The notes beneath the pieces were generated by a model that did not search any database, was not told the DNA's origin, and saw only the letters and a list, made by a program, of their open reading frames with translations. Shown in pieces: positions 1-10,152 of a stretch of DNA of 27,500 bases. Source of the stretch: Apostichopus japonicus (lineage: Eukaryota > Echinodermata > Holothuroidea > Aspidochirotida > Stichopodidae). The stretch covers positions 5,115,001-5,142,500 of the forward strand of contig NC_092563.1 of NCBI RefSeq assembly GCF_037975245.1, in the 5' to 3' direction. The position numbers and the translations under genes were made by a program. How positions within the stretch are numbered: position 1 is the stretch's first letter; each line of letters opens with the position of its first letter.

Positions 1-504
1 CGTTTCATGTGAGTACTTTTTTTGTGAGTACTTTTGATTCATATGATATACAAGACCCTTTATCTATGTTAACTGCTCTGTGGCGGTTTTTGTAAGCAAA
101 TGATTTAGCATGTTGAATGTGACAACATTGCTTGTGTCTTGTTATGAATATCTCAATATTATCAGAAAATTGAAAATTTCTGATATTGGAATGATTTATT
201 TGGTGAAAGCAAGCACTGGCAACTCCCTGATATGTTCACAAGGATTACTCAACCACTAAATATTAATACTGAAATTCATTGTACCGATTGTTTTGTACGT
301 TTAGAAATGTGAATACTCATGAAGTACTCATCCTCAGTGAGTAACAAGTATTTTAGCAACCCAGTACAAGTACTGAATGATGACTAAAAGTACCTTCACA
401 CCCAAGTACTTTATACTGAGTGCAAGTATCTAGTTAATGCCAAATGCCAAAAAGTACTTGACAACTACTTGAGTACCAAGTACTTTTCAAGTACTACGAC
501 ACTG
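1..504 (-). mobile_element. hAT-like element end, rich in AGTACTT
   Basis: The stretch carries many copies of AAGTACT/AGTACTT, for example near 10-35 and 310-500. It stops at CACTG (500-504), so read on the minus strand it begins CAGTGTCGTAGTACTTG, a terminus style seen in hAT transposons. The other end is probably outside the window, so no target duplication can be checked. No transposase is visible. It could instead be a degenerate AGTACTT minisatellite. Confidence 0.4.
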
Positions 505-1008
505 CTAGTTACTGCTAGTCCTGTAATTAAAATAAAACAACAGATGTCGTTTTTGGCATATCAACAAAGCAGCATTTTCACAACCGCTCACCTAATTTTA
601 CTGCACAAACTAATGTCACTCAAATAGAATGAACAGAATGTACTGTACTGGGATCAAAGCTCATTCGCTGAAGCTATATTAACATAAAAATCTACTCCAA
701 CATTTTTTCTATCGCAGATTTTCTTAGTTACCGAGATACCTAATCAGCGTGGAAGGCAGTTTACACATGCAGCTAAAGCAGTATAGGGATGTGACACATG
801 AATCTGGCATACTAAGAGAGAGAACACTGTGTGATCTGTAACACTGTTACTCCCCTCCTGGTTTGGCCGCTATCACCCCCCCCCCCCACCGCCCGCCAAC
901 CCTTGACCCCTGCCAGTGGAAACAGATAAACAAAAAGGAAACAAATGGTATCTTTCAATGCTTACTTTGTCCAAGATGCTAATGTAGAATCACCACAAAA
1001 AAGGCCAC
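505..1008. other. Gene-poor stretch with poly-C tract
   Basis: I see no convincing exon on either strand. The stretch contains a C-rich run near 876-900. A sequence at 961-970 repeats the ten bases of the exon 8 donor at 1009-1018, but the intron between them would be only about 25 bases, so it is not a usable exon. If the C20orf96-like gene ends at its TAA, this is its 3' flank; otherwise it is intron. Confidence 0.4.
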
Positions 1009-1155
1009 TTACTTTGTGATTTCTTGAAATAAATGAGGGAACATCTGCTTTCGTAGGTCTGTCTTGGGGTCTATTTTCAAGTCTTTGATGGCCCTCTGTA
1101 GCTGTGGAATAGTTTCTTCAATGGTCGCATTTTCGGCTAAGTGTCCTTCAATTTC
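1009..1155 (-). CDS. C20orf96: C20orf96-like coding exon 8 (last visible)
   Basis: The acceptor is ATTTATTTCAG. The exon encodes EIEGHLAENATIEETIPQLQ and continues to FPHLFQEITK. The frame then reads TAA (1011-1009). The same bases form a strong donor: AA followed by GTAAGT, with the intron starting at 1012. Either this is the terminal exon, or it is spliced in phase 2 to an exon beyond the window. I found no matching next exon between 1 and 1000. Confidence 0.75.
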   Translation of the reverse strand, partial: EIEGHLAENATIEETIPQLQRAIKDLKIDPKTDLRKQMFPHLFQEITK

Positions 1156-4100
1156 CTGAAATAAATATTAACGATTTCCCTGACGACATATTCTAAGGTA
1201 CCAATTGGTACTTTATCAAGCTTCATCGGTACATTAGTAATTTAAAGTCTTGCCGAGTTTCACTACTAACTTCAAAATAGTATACAATATTTATTACCAA
1301 TTCAAATTGCTTTATCTGTAATCTTGATCATTAAAGCTGCATGTAACGTGAAAAAAAGCTTCAATATTGCTCAACATGAAAAAGAACCAATTAACGGATG
1401 ATTACCCTAACGAGCTAGTGATAGTTTGCCTTAAACCACAAGTAGTGTATTAGCGATACAAGGATTACAGGTTCAAGTCCTGGCCAGATCATACATACAT
1501 ATTAGACACTTATATAGCGCTGCTACATCTAGATCGTAGCACTTTGACAACTTAGCCTTGGTCATTGGTAACTTGTCACACCTACACACCAAAGTGTGCT
1601 CAATTCAATCAATCTCTCCTGGGGCACCACAGTGCACCACAACCACGTGTCCCCCTGGGGACTTCCCATAGAGTGCAGCCACAAACCGGCGCACGCAACT
1701 ATATTTACAAGTTACCTCGCAAGTCCCCATTTATACACCTGGGTGAAGAGAGGCAATGGAGATAAAGTGCCTTGCCCAAGGACACAACGCAATGATCTGG
1801 TCAGGGCTCGAACCTGTAATCCTTAGATCACCAGTCCACTGACTTAACCACAATGCCCCCCAGATCATCACAATGCTTCATTGGTCAAGGCACTTTAATC
1901 TCCAAAGCCTCTCTTTTCACCCAGGGTGTATAAATGGGGACGTGGGAGGTAACTTGTTAAATTATAGATGCATGGCGTAGAGGAGGCGTACAGTACCTTT
2001 CTCATGGTGATGTTTTGTAGCGCCATCTCCTTCAGGCCGTCTTGAAGGGTATCCATGACATCATTGGTTGCATCCTCCTTCAAATCCTCCAATTCTTTCA
2101 CTTGTTGCTGTTTGTATTTCATCTTCTCCAGCTCCACCATAGATTCAAGTTCAATATGTTGTTTCTATCAAATGAAAGCACAAGAATAAATCATAGATTT
2201 ATCAAGAAAACAAATATAGAAAAATGAACATATCACAAATTGCAGAATCTGCCACCTGTAAAGCAAAGTTGTCATTGCTTCCGTTGAGATTTTTAAACAT
2301 GATTTTAATATTTCTTCTATAAAATAAGTAAATGAAGTCGACAGGAAAATTACAAACTATTTGAAATGTTAAAAAAATAAACAAAAAACAACAACTTTGG
2401 GCTAGAATTGGATTTGGACCAATGAATTTCTCCTTTTTCTTTTTCATCTTACGACTGCTCTCATGTCTTTCTCTATTTTATTTTATTTATTTTAACTTTT
2501 GTTTTCTAATCCTTTATAGAAGGAGTGGAATCTTAAGTCATTACTGCTGCCTGCCTACACATGGTATCTCTAATGAAGGCAAATGCAACTTTATACTGAA
2601 TTTGGCATTCTGCAATAATTTGACCGTAGCTACAGGTCAATTGTTCATTTAACAAGCCTGGATATTGAAAGAAATGCATTCTAAGTTGGAGTGTGTTATC
2701 ATTTATTAAGTGATGCCTAAAGTGATGCACAATAGATTGAAAAGGTGGTTAATAAAAAAATAAATAAAAACAAGTTGGTATCATCTACTGTTGATGCTAA
2801 TTATTCATCAGCTTATCGCTGAAATGTTCGGTGCCACCAAAAATAATCTTTACTTTTCGATGGATTGTGTAAAACGCTTCTGCACTAGTTATATCCATGC
2901 CATGGAAAGTAACTACACAGATAAGGAATTTTAGAAAGTGAAATGCAATCTTGAGTTGCATGACATAGATATATATACCTTGTGTCGTTGTCTTAGACTG
3001 GAGATCTGTAGCTGTAACTGGGATATGTGCATTGCACTAACTGGATAATCTCTGTCTTTATAACTCATCAACATGGATAGTTCTTGCTTCTTCATTGTCA
3101 GGTTATCTTCTGCATTTTTCACTTGACCATCTAAAACTGTGATTGATGTTAAAAAATATATATATAATTACAATATTCCAATGGTAGCGATGGATACATG
3201 GGGAAAAGATTTCATCTCAAAATGGCAAATAAAACTTCATGGAGAGAAAAGCATAAATGCTGAAATGTTTTGGGTAATAACCAAAGCCAGATATGAAAAC
3301 ATATACTCATAGATTCATTAAATATTCACAAAAGTCTCACAAACTGTTCAAAACAATGCTGTGAAATGACCTACTTTTTAAGAGCTGTAGTTAGGTAGTG
3401 AAAAAAAAGATTACGGACAGTGTTGGATTTATCCAGGAGAGGGAAATACCCAGGAGCCAAAAGGTCAAGGTCAAAATATACCAACTTTTCTAATTAAAGG
3501 GTGTGAAGACTCGCGCAAAAAGAAAAGTCTAATGCCGGTAATTTGACCTAGTTTCGAATGAGGTGTAACAGAAGTGTTAAACACCACCATCGATCCCAGA
3601 AAATACAAACACCTTGCTACGTCGGTAATTAGACACTAGTGTACAGTCAGTACATACAGCTGCGGTCAATACCCACAGCACAGTGTATAAACGATACAGC
3701 GAGGGACATCTCAGGTCCAGCTAAAGATAACAAGGTATCACGCTTCATTACTGTCTGCATTTTGTAGCGACACAAACAAAACGTCACTTGCAAGCAACAG
3801 AAAGTTAACTTTTTAACGCACGGGGTTTGGGGCGAGTCTTCAATGCCTTTAAGTTATACACATAATAATGGAGATTGAGTTGGAGGGTGGGAGGCGGGTG
3901 CAAGAATATCAAATTCAACCCAAGATGTAGCTTTAGATGTGAAGGTTTTTAGGTCAAAGACATTGACTTTGCTTGATACAGGAGTTCCACTTAACTACCC
4001 TGTCACTGAATTGTTCAAAGCGCTCACCTGCTAATTCTTGTTTGGTGAAAACCATCGCTTTGTGTAACTCTCCTTTGGCTTGAGCTTTCTCTCTCTCAAA

Positions 4101-6877
4101 TTTTGTGGTCAGAGTGGTAACGGCTCCCTGTGATATCAAAACATCAGAAAGCATCGTCAACAAAACGTAGTGTGCAAACTATATGTAATAAGAAAATAAT
4201 TCCTATTATGCAATCTGTTGAGAACTTTACGATTCAGGTACAGTGACTTAACAAGAAAGTTGTTCAGATTGTTTTCTTTGTAGCAAGTTTGAATCCCCTC
4301 AAATCTTGTCTTTGGAGACGCTGACTGTAAGAGACTTACCCTGTATCTTTCGTACTTCTGTAAGAGCGATGTGACCTTGCCGTGCTGTGGGTGAGAGAAA
4401 TAAAATGAAACATAGCGATTCTAGTTTACAATATAACAATTGAAGAAGAAATACTACCACCACTAACAAGTGTCCATTATAACTATTTTGTAATTCTTAT
4501 GCAAATTGATTGTAATTGAATCTCCTTGACCTAACCCCCCCCCCCCGCCCACCCCCTCCCCAATCACTAATGGTTATCAGTCTTATTCCACTGTAACAAC
4601 AAGTGCTGTCCTCTTTCTTTCTTCTTTCTGTTTTGTTGCTAAAATGCATTGAAATCACACCCATCTCAAATTGTCTGTCTGGTTCAGACATATTATTATC
4701 TTTGACATTATCCTGAACCAGGAGGTTGTTAATGTGAATTTGCTTTCTTTGTTTCAGGCAGATATGTTTGACTGGGAGCAGAAGACTGTATATATATCCA
4801 CTTGCTAATTTCAAGAGATATCATAAATGACATTTTTTTAAGTCCAGTGTAAACTACTCAAATATAATTATGTAATTTACTTGACTGCTCATCTGAAAGA
4901 CATCACAGATACCAAAAAACATTCCACAAGAAACAAATTATTCCGTGACAACCATTTTAATGCTATTCCTTACATCTGATCTGATCACATCTAATTAGGT
5001 TATTGAATGGTGTAAACAGAGCAAACGAGAATATCGACATGCCATTTACATAGAGGTTGGGGGGGGGGGGGGAGGGGACAGTCACATGATACATCAATAC
5101 TTACCACATCTTTCTCTTGCTGTTCGATTTCTATTCTCATCTTGGCGTTTTCCTCCAAACTGTTGGAAACATGTGGTCAAGGAGGTTCACGTTATCCCAA
5201 TTCACTCAAATTCACAGGGCTACCATATGTGTGGGCATTGCCACTATTTATGGTAGTTGTGTGTTTTCTTCTCCTTCTATTGTTTACATAATTACCAACA
5301 AGTGCAACCTTCGTAAACATAGGATTATTTCAAACATATTCCAAACCATAGCGTACACCCTAACATACACTCTTTAACCCATTGAAATCCAGCTTGCCTA
5401 GGGGTTCATATTGAAAAGAGAAAAAAAGTAGGATACAGGTAAAACCCACAGAATGTTACACATTTTAATAGGTTTTTGGAAATCTGAGCAGCCTGACTAC
5501 AGGTTATAATTGGTTCAAAATGGCAAAAGTTAACAAGAAGAATATAAGCAATATATATAAGCTAACTACTGTAAAAGTAGCAACCATTGATTTACTACGT
5601 GAATAAATGACTTCTCCTACTGATAACAGTGAAGAATAAATTTTGGTCAAATGTTAATTGCTGTGCATTAACTACATGTACTGTACACCATTTAGAATGG
5701 ATCCAGAATCAACAATGTTTGCCAGTGACTCATCTTCAAAAAAACAAAATCAAAACAAGGATACAGCGATTCTTCTCTAGCTTTGTAACTCTGTAGAGCC
5801 TTCAGCCGAGATTTGATGAGTAGGTTTAGAATTTTGACTTCTTTCAGTGCGTCCACGTTTGGGTCATCTTTGGGTGCCTCTGGACCGCTCCGGTGATGGG
5901 CTCTGTGAATGCAAGAGTGTCTCTCCTGATGGGTCTTCTTGGGCCGTCTATCCACATGGCCGACGACTGATGAGAAAGACAATGTTACATCTTGTGTAGA
6001 CGAAACTGCTCCCAGTGCAGACAAGGATTTTTAAGTATAAACTCATCAGAAAGTTAATTGAACAACCTAACCTTTAGTTGGAAATAATTCATGTATTGCT
6101 TAGGAGGTTATGTGCTTAGGAGGTTACGTGGTGACTTGATTCAGGTTTTCAAGATTGTGTATGGTTTTGACAATTTATCCTTCACTGACTTCTTCATGTT
6201 TGCTAATAATAGTTGTACCAGAGGTCATCGTCTTAAACTCCAAAAGTCACAAAGTAGGATTAATATTCGGCATAACTTTTTTTGTAATACGGTTGTGAAT
6301 GAGTTGAACGGTTTGCCTGAGAAAGTTGTACAGGCAAGTAGTGTGAATTGGATTAAGAATGCTTTGGACAAGCACTTTAAGCATTGAAATCAGTCTGAGT
6401 GTTGGTGTCTTCAGTTTTTTTCCTCTCTCCTATAGGGTCCTTGATGGGGACTTGAGTGTCCCTCCTGATCCTTTTCTTTCTACTAAACTAAACTATGTAT
6501 TTTAAAGCAAATTGGTCCTGAATTCATCTTCCTCAAAAAATGTTTTGCTCTTGACTTAAGTAGTAGTTTATATGGCTACTATGATGTTGATTGAAAGGCT
6601 GATTGATGGCTATCTTAACTAGAGTGGAAAATGATCTGATGTAGTATTATTACACCTCGTTAAAGTTCAAGTTGTTACAACATCAGAAATTGCTAATAAT
6701 TATGGAGAACTCACCAAAAGTTGTATCTTCTTCTTCGGAAGAGGAATCAGCATCTTCAGCTGACTTTCTCTCAGATGGGATACTCGTTCTCTGCCACTTA
6801 TTGTACTCTCTTGGTGAAATATGAACAAACTTATCTATCCCTCCACTATTCACTGGATGGTGAGTCTGTTGCGTCAT
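1009..6877 (-). CDS. C20orf96: C20orf96-like coiled-coil protein, 8 coding exons
   Basis: Coding parts on the minus strand are 6877-6715, 5966-5765, 5159-5105, 4384-4340, 4127-4028, 3130-2979, 2164-1997 and 1155-1013 (or 1155-1009 with the stop). Every junction has GT-AG and compatible phase, giving 342 codons plus two bases. Residues 1-54 are polar with an acidic serine cluster (DADSSSEEED). From about residue 85 the protein is almost entirely charged, leucine-rich coiled coil. The segment around residues 205-235 (YKDRDYPVSAMHISQLQ) resembles the conserved YMDHEY...SVQIS region I recall from vertebrate C20orf96 (I believe Pfam DUF4618). Molecular function is unknown to me; the coiled coil suggests a structural or scaffold role. 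The last exon either stops at TAA (1011-1009) or splices out at GTAAGT (1012 downward). The vertebrate protein has about 20 more residues, so continuation off the window is quite possible. Confidence 0.77.
1441..1491 (+). repeat. tRNA-like SINE head fragment
   Basis: It contains the box-B-like GGTTCAAGTCC (1470-1480), preceded by AAGGATTACA and followed by TGGCCAGATCAT. The minus-strand SINE at 1704-1860 has the same sequence around its own box B, so this is a third partial copy of that family. The box A part is not recognisable. Confidence 0.45.
1704..1860 (-). repeat. tRNA-derived SINE
   Basis: On the minus strand it begins GGGGCATTGTGGTTAAGTCA (box A region, 1836-1851), followed by box B GGTTCGAGCCC (1814-1804). 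The body contains TTGTGTCCTTGGGCAAGGCA and then CACCCAGGTGTATAAATGGG. Two Pol III promoter boxes at normal spacing plus a non-tRNA body make this a SINE. It lies in the intron between exons 7 and 8 of the C20orf96-like gene. Confidence 0.7.
1860..1957 (+). repeat. Inverted partial copy of the same SINE body
   Basis: Reading plus, CCAGATCAT is followed by GTCAAGGCACTTTA, then CACCCAGGGTGTATAAATGG and GGTAACTTGT. This matches the body of the neighbouring minus-strand SINE (1707-1800) in reverse orientation, without the tRNA head. The two form a long inverted repeat with a spacer of about 60 bases. Confidence 0.65.
1997..2164 (-). CDS. C20orf96: C20orf96-like coding exon 7
   Basis: This exon encodes KQHIELESMVELEKMKYKQQ, then QVKELEDLKEDATNDVMDTL and onward to NITMRK. 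It has 56 codons in phase 0, acceptor TTTCATTTGATAG and donor GTACTG. The coiled-coil heptads continue without a proline. Confidence 0.8.
2979..3130 (-). CDS. C20orf96: C20orf96-like coding exon 6 (most conserved segment)
   Basis: This exon encodes DGQVKNAEDNLTMKKQE, then MLMSYKDRDYPVSAMHISQL, then QLQISSLRQRHK. The Y-x-D-x-[DE]-Y...IS pattern is the segment on which I base the C20orf96 family call. The acceptor is ACAGTTTTAG and the donor GTATAT. Confidence 0.82.
3494..3852 (+). mobile_element. Short DNA element with TTAA ends, copy A
   Basis: TTAA (3494-3497) is followed by AGGGTGTGAAGACTCGCGC. The other end is GGGCGAGTCTTCAATGCCT followed by TTAA (3849-3852). The ends are imperfect inverted repeats, and TTAA flanks both sides. 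An inverted second copy lies at 16918-17285. There is no coding capacity, so it is a MITE. TTAA duplications are typical of piggyBac-type elements, but the family is not assigned. It lies in the intron between exons 5 and 6 of the C20orf96-like gene. Confidence 0.7.
4028..4127 (-). CDS. C20orf96: C20orf96-like coding exon 5
   Basis: This 100-base exon encodes GAVTTLTTKFEREKAQAKGE through FTKQELA and ends in phase 1 at GTGAGC. The acceptor is TTTTGATATCACAG. It is helical and highly charged. Confidence 0.78.
4340..4384 (-). CDS. C20orf96: C20orf96-like coding exon 4
   Basis: This 45-base exon encodes HGKVTSLLQKYERYR, with acceptor CTCACCCACAG and consensus donor GTAAGT. It is phase 0 at both sides and continues the coiled coil. 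Confidence 0.75.
5105..5159 (-). CDS. C20orf96: C20orf96-like coding exon 3
   Basis: This 55-base exon lies between the acceptor CATGTTTCCAACAG and the donor GTAAGT. It encodes LEENAKMRIEIEQQEKDV, which is pure heptad-like coiled coil. Phase goes from 2 to 0. Confidence 0.78.
5765..5966 (-). CDS. C20orf96: C20orf96-like coding exon 2
   Basis: The acceptor is TTTCTCATCAG. The exon encodes VVGHVDRRPKKTHQERH through LKALQSYKAREES. A basic, histidine-rich first half gives way to the start of the coiled coil (ALKEVKILNLLIKSRLKAL). The donor GTATCC is weak. It was chosen because its phase 2 joins exactly to exon 3 (S-L-L-E-E-N), while the frame read through it gains no family-like sequence. Confidence 0.75.
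6085..6495 (+). mobile_element. Non-LTR retrotransposon 3' end (ORF2 C-terminus)
   Basis: A plus-strand frame from 6091 to 6387 encodes RRLRGDLIQVFKIVYGFDNL, later RGHRLKLQK, then FFCNTVVNELNGLPEKVVQA and a terminal LDKHFKH stop. This is the usual C-terminal tail of Jockey/CR1-type non-LTR reverse transcriptase ORFs (RRxRGDLIxxFK...F...RxVxxWNxLP). The conserved tryptophan of VxxWNxLP is leucine here. The 3' tail ends in ACTAAACTAAACT (6482-6494). It is 5'-truncated, as is usual for such copies, and sits in the first intron of the C20orf96-like gene, opposite to its transcription. Confidence 0.8.
6715..6877 (-). CDS. C20orf96: C20orf96-like coding exon 1 (start codon)
   Basis: The ATG is at 6877-6875. 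An in-frame TAA lies nine bases upstream (6886-6884), which makes this the natural start of the frame. The exon encodes 54 codons plus one base (MTQQTHHPVNSGG... to ...EEEDTTF) and ends at a consensus donor GTGAGT (phase 1). A pyrimidine-rich run ending in TAG at 6904-6902 could be the acceptor of a 5' UTR exon, so transcription may begin further upstream. Confidence 0.8.
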
Positions 6878-6909
6878 TTTCCTTTATGAATTACTGAGAC
6901 TCTACATAG

Positions 6910-8096
6910 AAAGAACAGAGAATACAAGGGAACACTGTATGAATGACATATGCTGTTAGAAATTCTGGTTGCATCACACATGAACCCATACTTTGTATTC
7001 AGTTGTTAACAGTACAGTATGAGATTAACTGAGGCCCAGCAATGTGACGGGTGGTTAACAATATCATGTGACCTCCAGTAATGCAATACAAAGGCTCGTT
7101 AGACAGTCATGTGACAGACATCAAGTTCATCAACAATCTCGAAGTTAGTTAATCTTAGATTATATAACCTAACTTAGGCCTATATTGAATATGTGAATAT
7201 GGGATGCATAAGGGCTCTCTGAAGAAATATGTGCTAAAATTTATGAGTTGTTCTTCTACTTGTAGTAATAGGGTCATTTGCAAAATGACTTCTGACTCCC
7301 AGTCCTACTCCTAAGCATTGATGAATTTTTCAGCCACTCAAAAAACATATCAACATGACAAACAATTTGGCGAAGTTTGCGCAATATTCAGTATGTTCTG
7401 AATTCACGGAATACATACAGCTGCTGTAGTTAGGTAAATTTGTTAGGCCTTATATTATATTTATAATCTTCATACTAAGGCAGCCGTTAGGCATAGCTTT
7501 GTGTACATAGGCCTACGCTACACACAATTGAGTTACGCATTACGTAACGGTAGCCTACCATTGCAGTCTGTACAAGGCAATCATCAAGTGTATAGGATTT
7601 CCCTAGCAACGTTAGACGCACAGGATTGAAGATTGTGGCCTGAACATACGTTGTAGTTGGAACATTTTCAACCAGGACAGGGCTACATATAATAAAGAAC
7701 GAGACTCTTCTACGAAAAGAAGGATTGGCTTTTTCTTACAATAAAAGTCTTACCAAGGTATTGGAAATTAAATAGAATTTTTCAGGTCGACCGAATTCGT
7801 TTGCAATATGGTGTAACCAAAAGACAATACTGGTTAATGGCCAAACATTTCGGCCAGAAAGAAAACAGCACTCATGACTACCTCCTCTATACCCTTGTGC
7901 CCTGGACAGGGTAAGGTAAAGGGAGAGCGGGAGGAGACATTACTTAGCACATACTCACATATCACTATGACCAGTGGGACTCCCATCGATCGACATCTTG
8001 CGGGTGATTCTACTGGTGTGTGAATGCGTATAAACTGTCTATGTATAACTGTCAATAAGGGCGTATTACCCAAGTGCTATGATTGTACAGAGTACA
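6910..8096. other. 5' flank of the C20orf96-like gene, no coding found
   Basis: No exon with family-like sequence is visible. This stretch should hold the promoter and perhaps a 5' UTR exon of the minus-strand gene that starts at 6877. I could not identify a TATA box or other defined promoter element. The frame 7834-8073 (minus) is short and has no recognisable domain. Confidence 0.4.
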
Positions 8097-9101
8097 TCTC
8101 TGGTCAGTGGCGTAGCCAAGGGGGGTGGGGGAGGGCAACAACCTCCATGAAAGCATGTCGCCCCCCAGTCGCCCCCCCCACTGGGATTTTGGGTGTCGAA
8201 AAAATTTCATGTGCGAAAAATATATCATTGGTCTGAATGGTTTCGAATCTCCATGATGACCACTCACGAACGACCGCGGACCGGCAGTAGGCTATAGTTG
8301 CTGAAAAACCGGACGTGACATAGCGCATAGGCCGGGTTTTCACTTCTGGGACGTACCCTGATGCTCTTAAAACCGCTAAAAAACAAATTTTCAAGAAAGG
8401 AGACAATACTATCGCTGAGAATCAGTCTATCACCCTAATAAAGTTTCAGACGCAATCTTTGATCATGTCAGTTTGACATATAGTTCGGTCATTCAGTATG
8501 TTACTTGGCTGAAAGCCCAGTCAATCTTTCCTTATTTTCTACGCGCAATTTGCAGATTTGTCGAAAAATGTCAATGCCGGTGTCAAACTCACAATTTTGT
8601 AGTATGTCTCCCAGGACGGCAAGTCGAGAAACTCACATGCAGTCGCGGCGGATAGCTTCCTTCGCCTATAGTATGTCCGGGGACATTTTGGGGCATCGTT
8701 CCTATAGGCCTATATCTGAGGGCCTGGGGTCATTCCTTGACTGACTTGGTGTAATATAATGTGCCCATTTCGAAGTATATGTATTCACAGATTGTTAGTT
8801 GCCATGGGTTTGAACAAATGAGGGGTATTCTATCCTGAAACATAGGGCAAAACGGGGCTTGGGTTCCCAGTTCGCCGCATCATTTGTCAACTTGCACTGG
8901 GTTCTAATGTTGATGTCAATTGGAATCACTAATAACAGAAATAATCCACCAAAAAATTAAGGCCGCATGAACTTTATTGCAGATTTCCTGAGTGACGAAT
9001 TTGTAATTTTCTCCCGAAATCACGCAACTAGATGGCTGCTATCCAGCCTGGCAAGTGCCATCTCCAGCGATCTGGCAGGTATTGAAATCTGAAATTTTCT
9101 T

Positions 9102-9146
9102 GGTACGCTGCGCGCCAACTTATGGTGGCGCTCCGCTTAGATAGTA
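9102..9146 (+). repeat. GC-rich hairpin module, first copy
   Basis: The sequence from GGTACGCTGCGCGCC to TTAGATAGTA is identical to 9284-9328. It contains GCGCCA and TGGCGC separated by eight bases, so it can fold into a hairpin. Diverged copies occur in the elements at 15870-16258 and 26662-27046. Confidence 0.85.
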
Positions 9147-9283
9147 CTGGCGGCCGGAATACTCGAATCGATTACGTCCCCCCCCCCTCCCCTTACGTTT
9201 CAAATCGGATTGACGCCCCTGCTTGCAAGGCTTGGGAACTGTCATTTCCGACGATCTAGGAGGCCTTTTTAGCTAAAAATTTC

Positions 9284-9328
9284 GGTACGCTGCGCGCCAA
9301 CTTATGGTGGCGCTCCGCTTAGATAGTA
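9284..9328 (+). repeat. GC-rich hairpin module, second copy
   Basis: This is an exact 45-base duplicate of 9102-9146, 182 bases downstream. The preceding roughly 70 bases are also related between the two copies (GATCT, AAATTT and the GG..AACTGTCATTTC region), so a larger subterminal domain was duplicated inside this element. Confidence 0.85.
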
Positions 9329-9487
9329 AAAAGACGCCCTCCCAGGAAATGGTCAAGCCCCCCCAGCGCCCCCCCCACTGAAAAATCCTGGCTACGCCAC
9401 TGCCTCTGGTGCTTTGAATGTGACAATTTACACAGAAATACCACTTTTTATATAGGCAAGCCAAGCCGTAATGAGAAATGAATTTGT

Positions 9488-9564
9488 AGCAAGTGGTATC
9501 ACTGTAGTCGAGTGGTACGGACTTAGGTATTTGACACAAGAACCGGGGTTCGATACCACTTGCT
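9488..9564 (+). repeat. tRNA-like sequence closed by a 13-base inverted repeat
   Basis: AGCAAGTGGTATC (9488-9500) and GATACCACTTGCT (9552-9564) are perfect complements 51 bases apart. Between them lie a box-A-like TAGTCGAGTGGTACGG and the start of a box-B-like GGTTCGATACC. A standard tRNA cloverleaf does not pair well, so it is not called a functional tRNA. It may be a SINE head or tRNA pseudogene. Confidence 0.5.
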
Positions 9565-9635
9565 ATATATTATAAAGAAAATCCACGTATACTCTAAATG
9601 AAAATATTATTAAAGAAAACCAGAAAAATAAGATA

Positions 9636-9958
9636 TGACTCATAATTGACAAATAAGGAGTAAGTTTTAGAAAATATATTGGAATTTTCGGTCCCCCTGG
9701 GACCTTCGTCACCAGTATTTGGCAGTCGAATGAAAAGTACAAAATGTAACACAATGAAAGTATGACGCTAGATAAGTGTAAGTTGCATCGATAGAATTAG
9801 AACAAATAAACCACGACTATACAGGAAGCAGATTAAGGAGCAAAGAACGGATTACATATGTTTGTAGAACTGATAGTTGTTAAGTGGTCACAAGTCTTTG
9901 TTGAGTCCGGTGATGTCAGACTTAATACGAAAGCCGGTCCAATAATCGACTTATTTAC
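9636..9958 (+). repeat. Dispersed repeat, copy 1
   Basis: From TGACTCATAATTGACAAATA through GGAATTTTCGGTCCCCCTG to CTTAATACGAAAG, this matches 26065-26318 in direct orientation with small differences. Copy 1 has about 75 extra bases after the GGTCCCCCTG motif. Copy 2 is the interior of an intact inverted-repeat element, so this is probably a relative that has lost its ends. Confidence 0.7.
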
Positions 9959-10087
9959 GTTTACGTTCAGTAGCGGATTTGAAGTCCGAGACAACTAAAA
10001 TGCATTTTTGAAAGAATGAATGTGAAGATTGAAATGATCGGAAACGGGGAATCCTGGAAAATTATTACGAATAGTTTTTTTTTTGTG

Positions 10088-10088
<1 letters not shown>

Positions 10089-10149
<61 letters not shown>
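10089..10149. repeat. (TA)n microsatellite
   Basis: About 30 uninterrupted AT dinucleotides. It directly abuts the tRNA-like SINE at 10150-10250. Confidence 0.95.

Positions 10150-10152
<3 letters not shown>

Larger units (their letters stand above)
8105..9402 (+). mobile_element. Non-autonomous hAT-like element, about 1.3 kb
   Basis: The left end is CAGTGGCGTAGCCAAGG. The right end, read on the minus strand, is CAGTGGCGTAGCCAGG. Flanks are TCTCTGGT (8097-8104) and CCTCTGGT (9403-9410), a 7 of 8 match to an 8-base target duplication, the size made by hAT transposases. No transposase frame is present. A 45-base GC-rich module occurs twice near the right end. It lies in the intergenic space. 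Confidence 0.8.

Noticed and set aside
950-987. Possible extra exon with a second ACAAAGTAAG-like donor
   Set aside because: The intron to exon 8 would be about 25 bases, too short to splice, and the downstream frame runs into a poly-G-coded stretch.
7834-8073. 79-codon minus-strand frame upstream of the C20orf96-like gene
   Set aside because: No domain, no consistent splice phase to the ATG exon at 6877, which has its own in-frame upstream stop.
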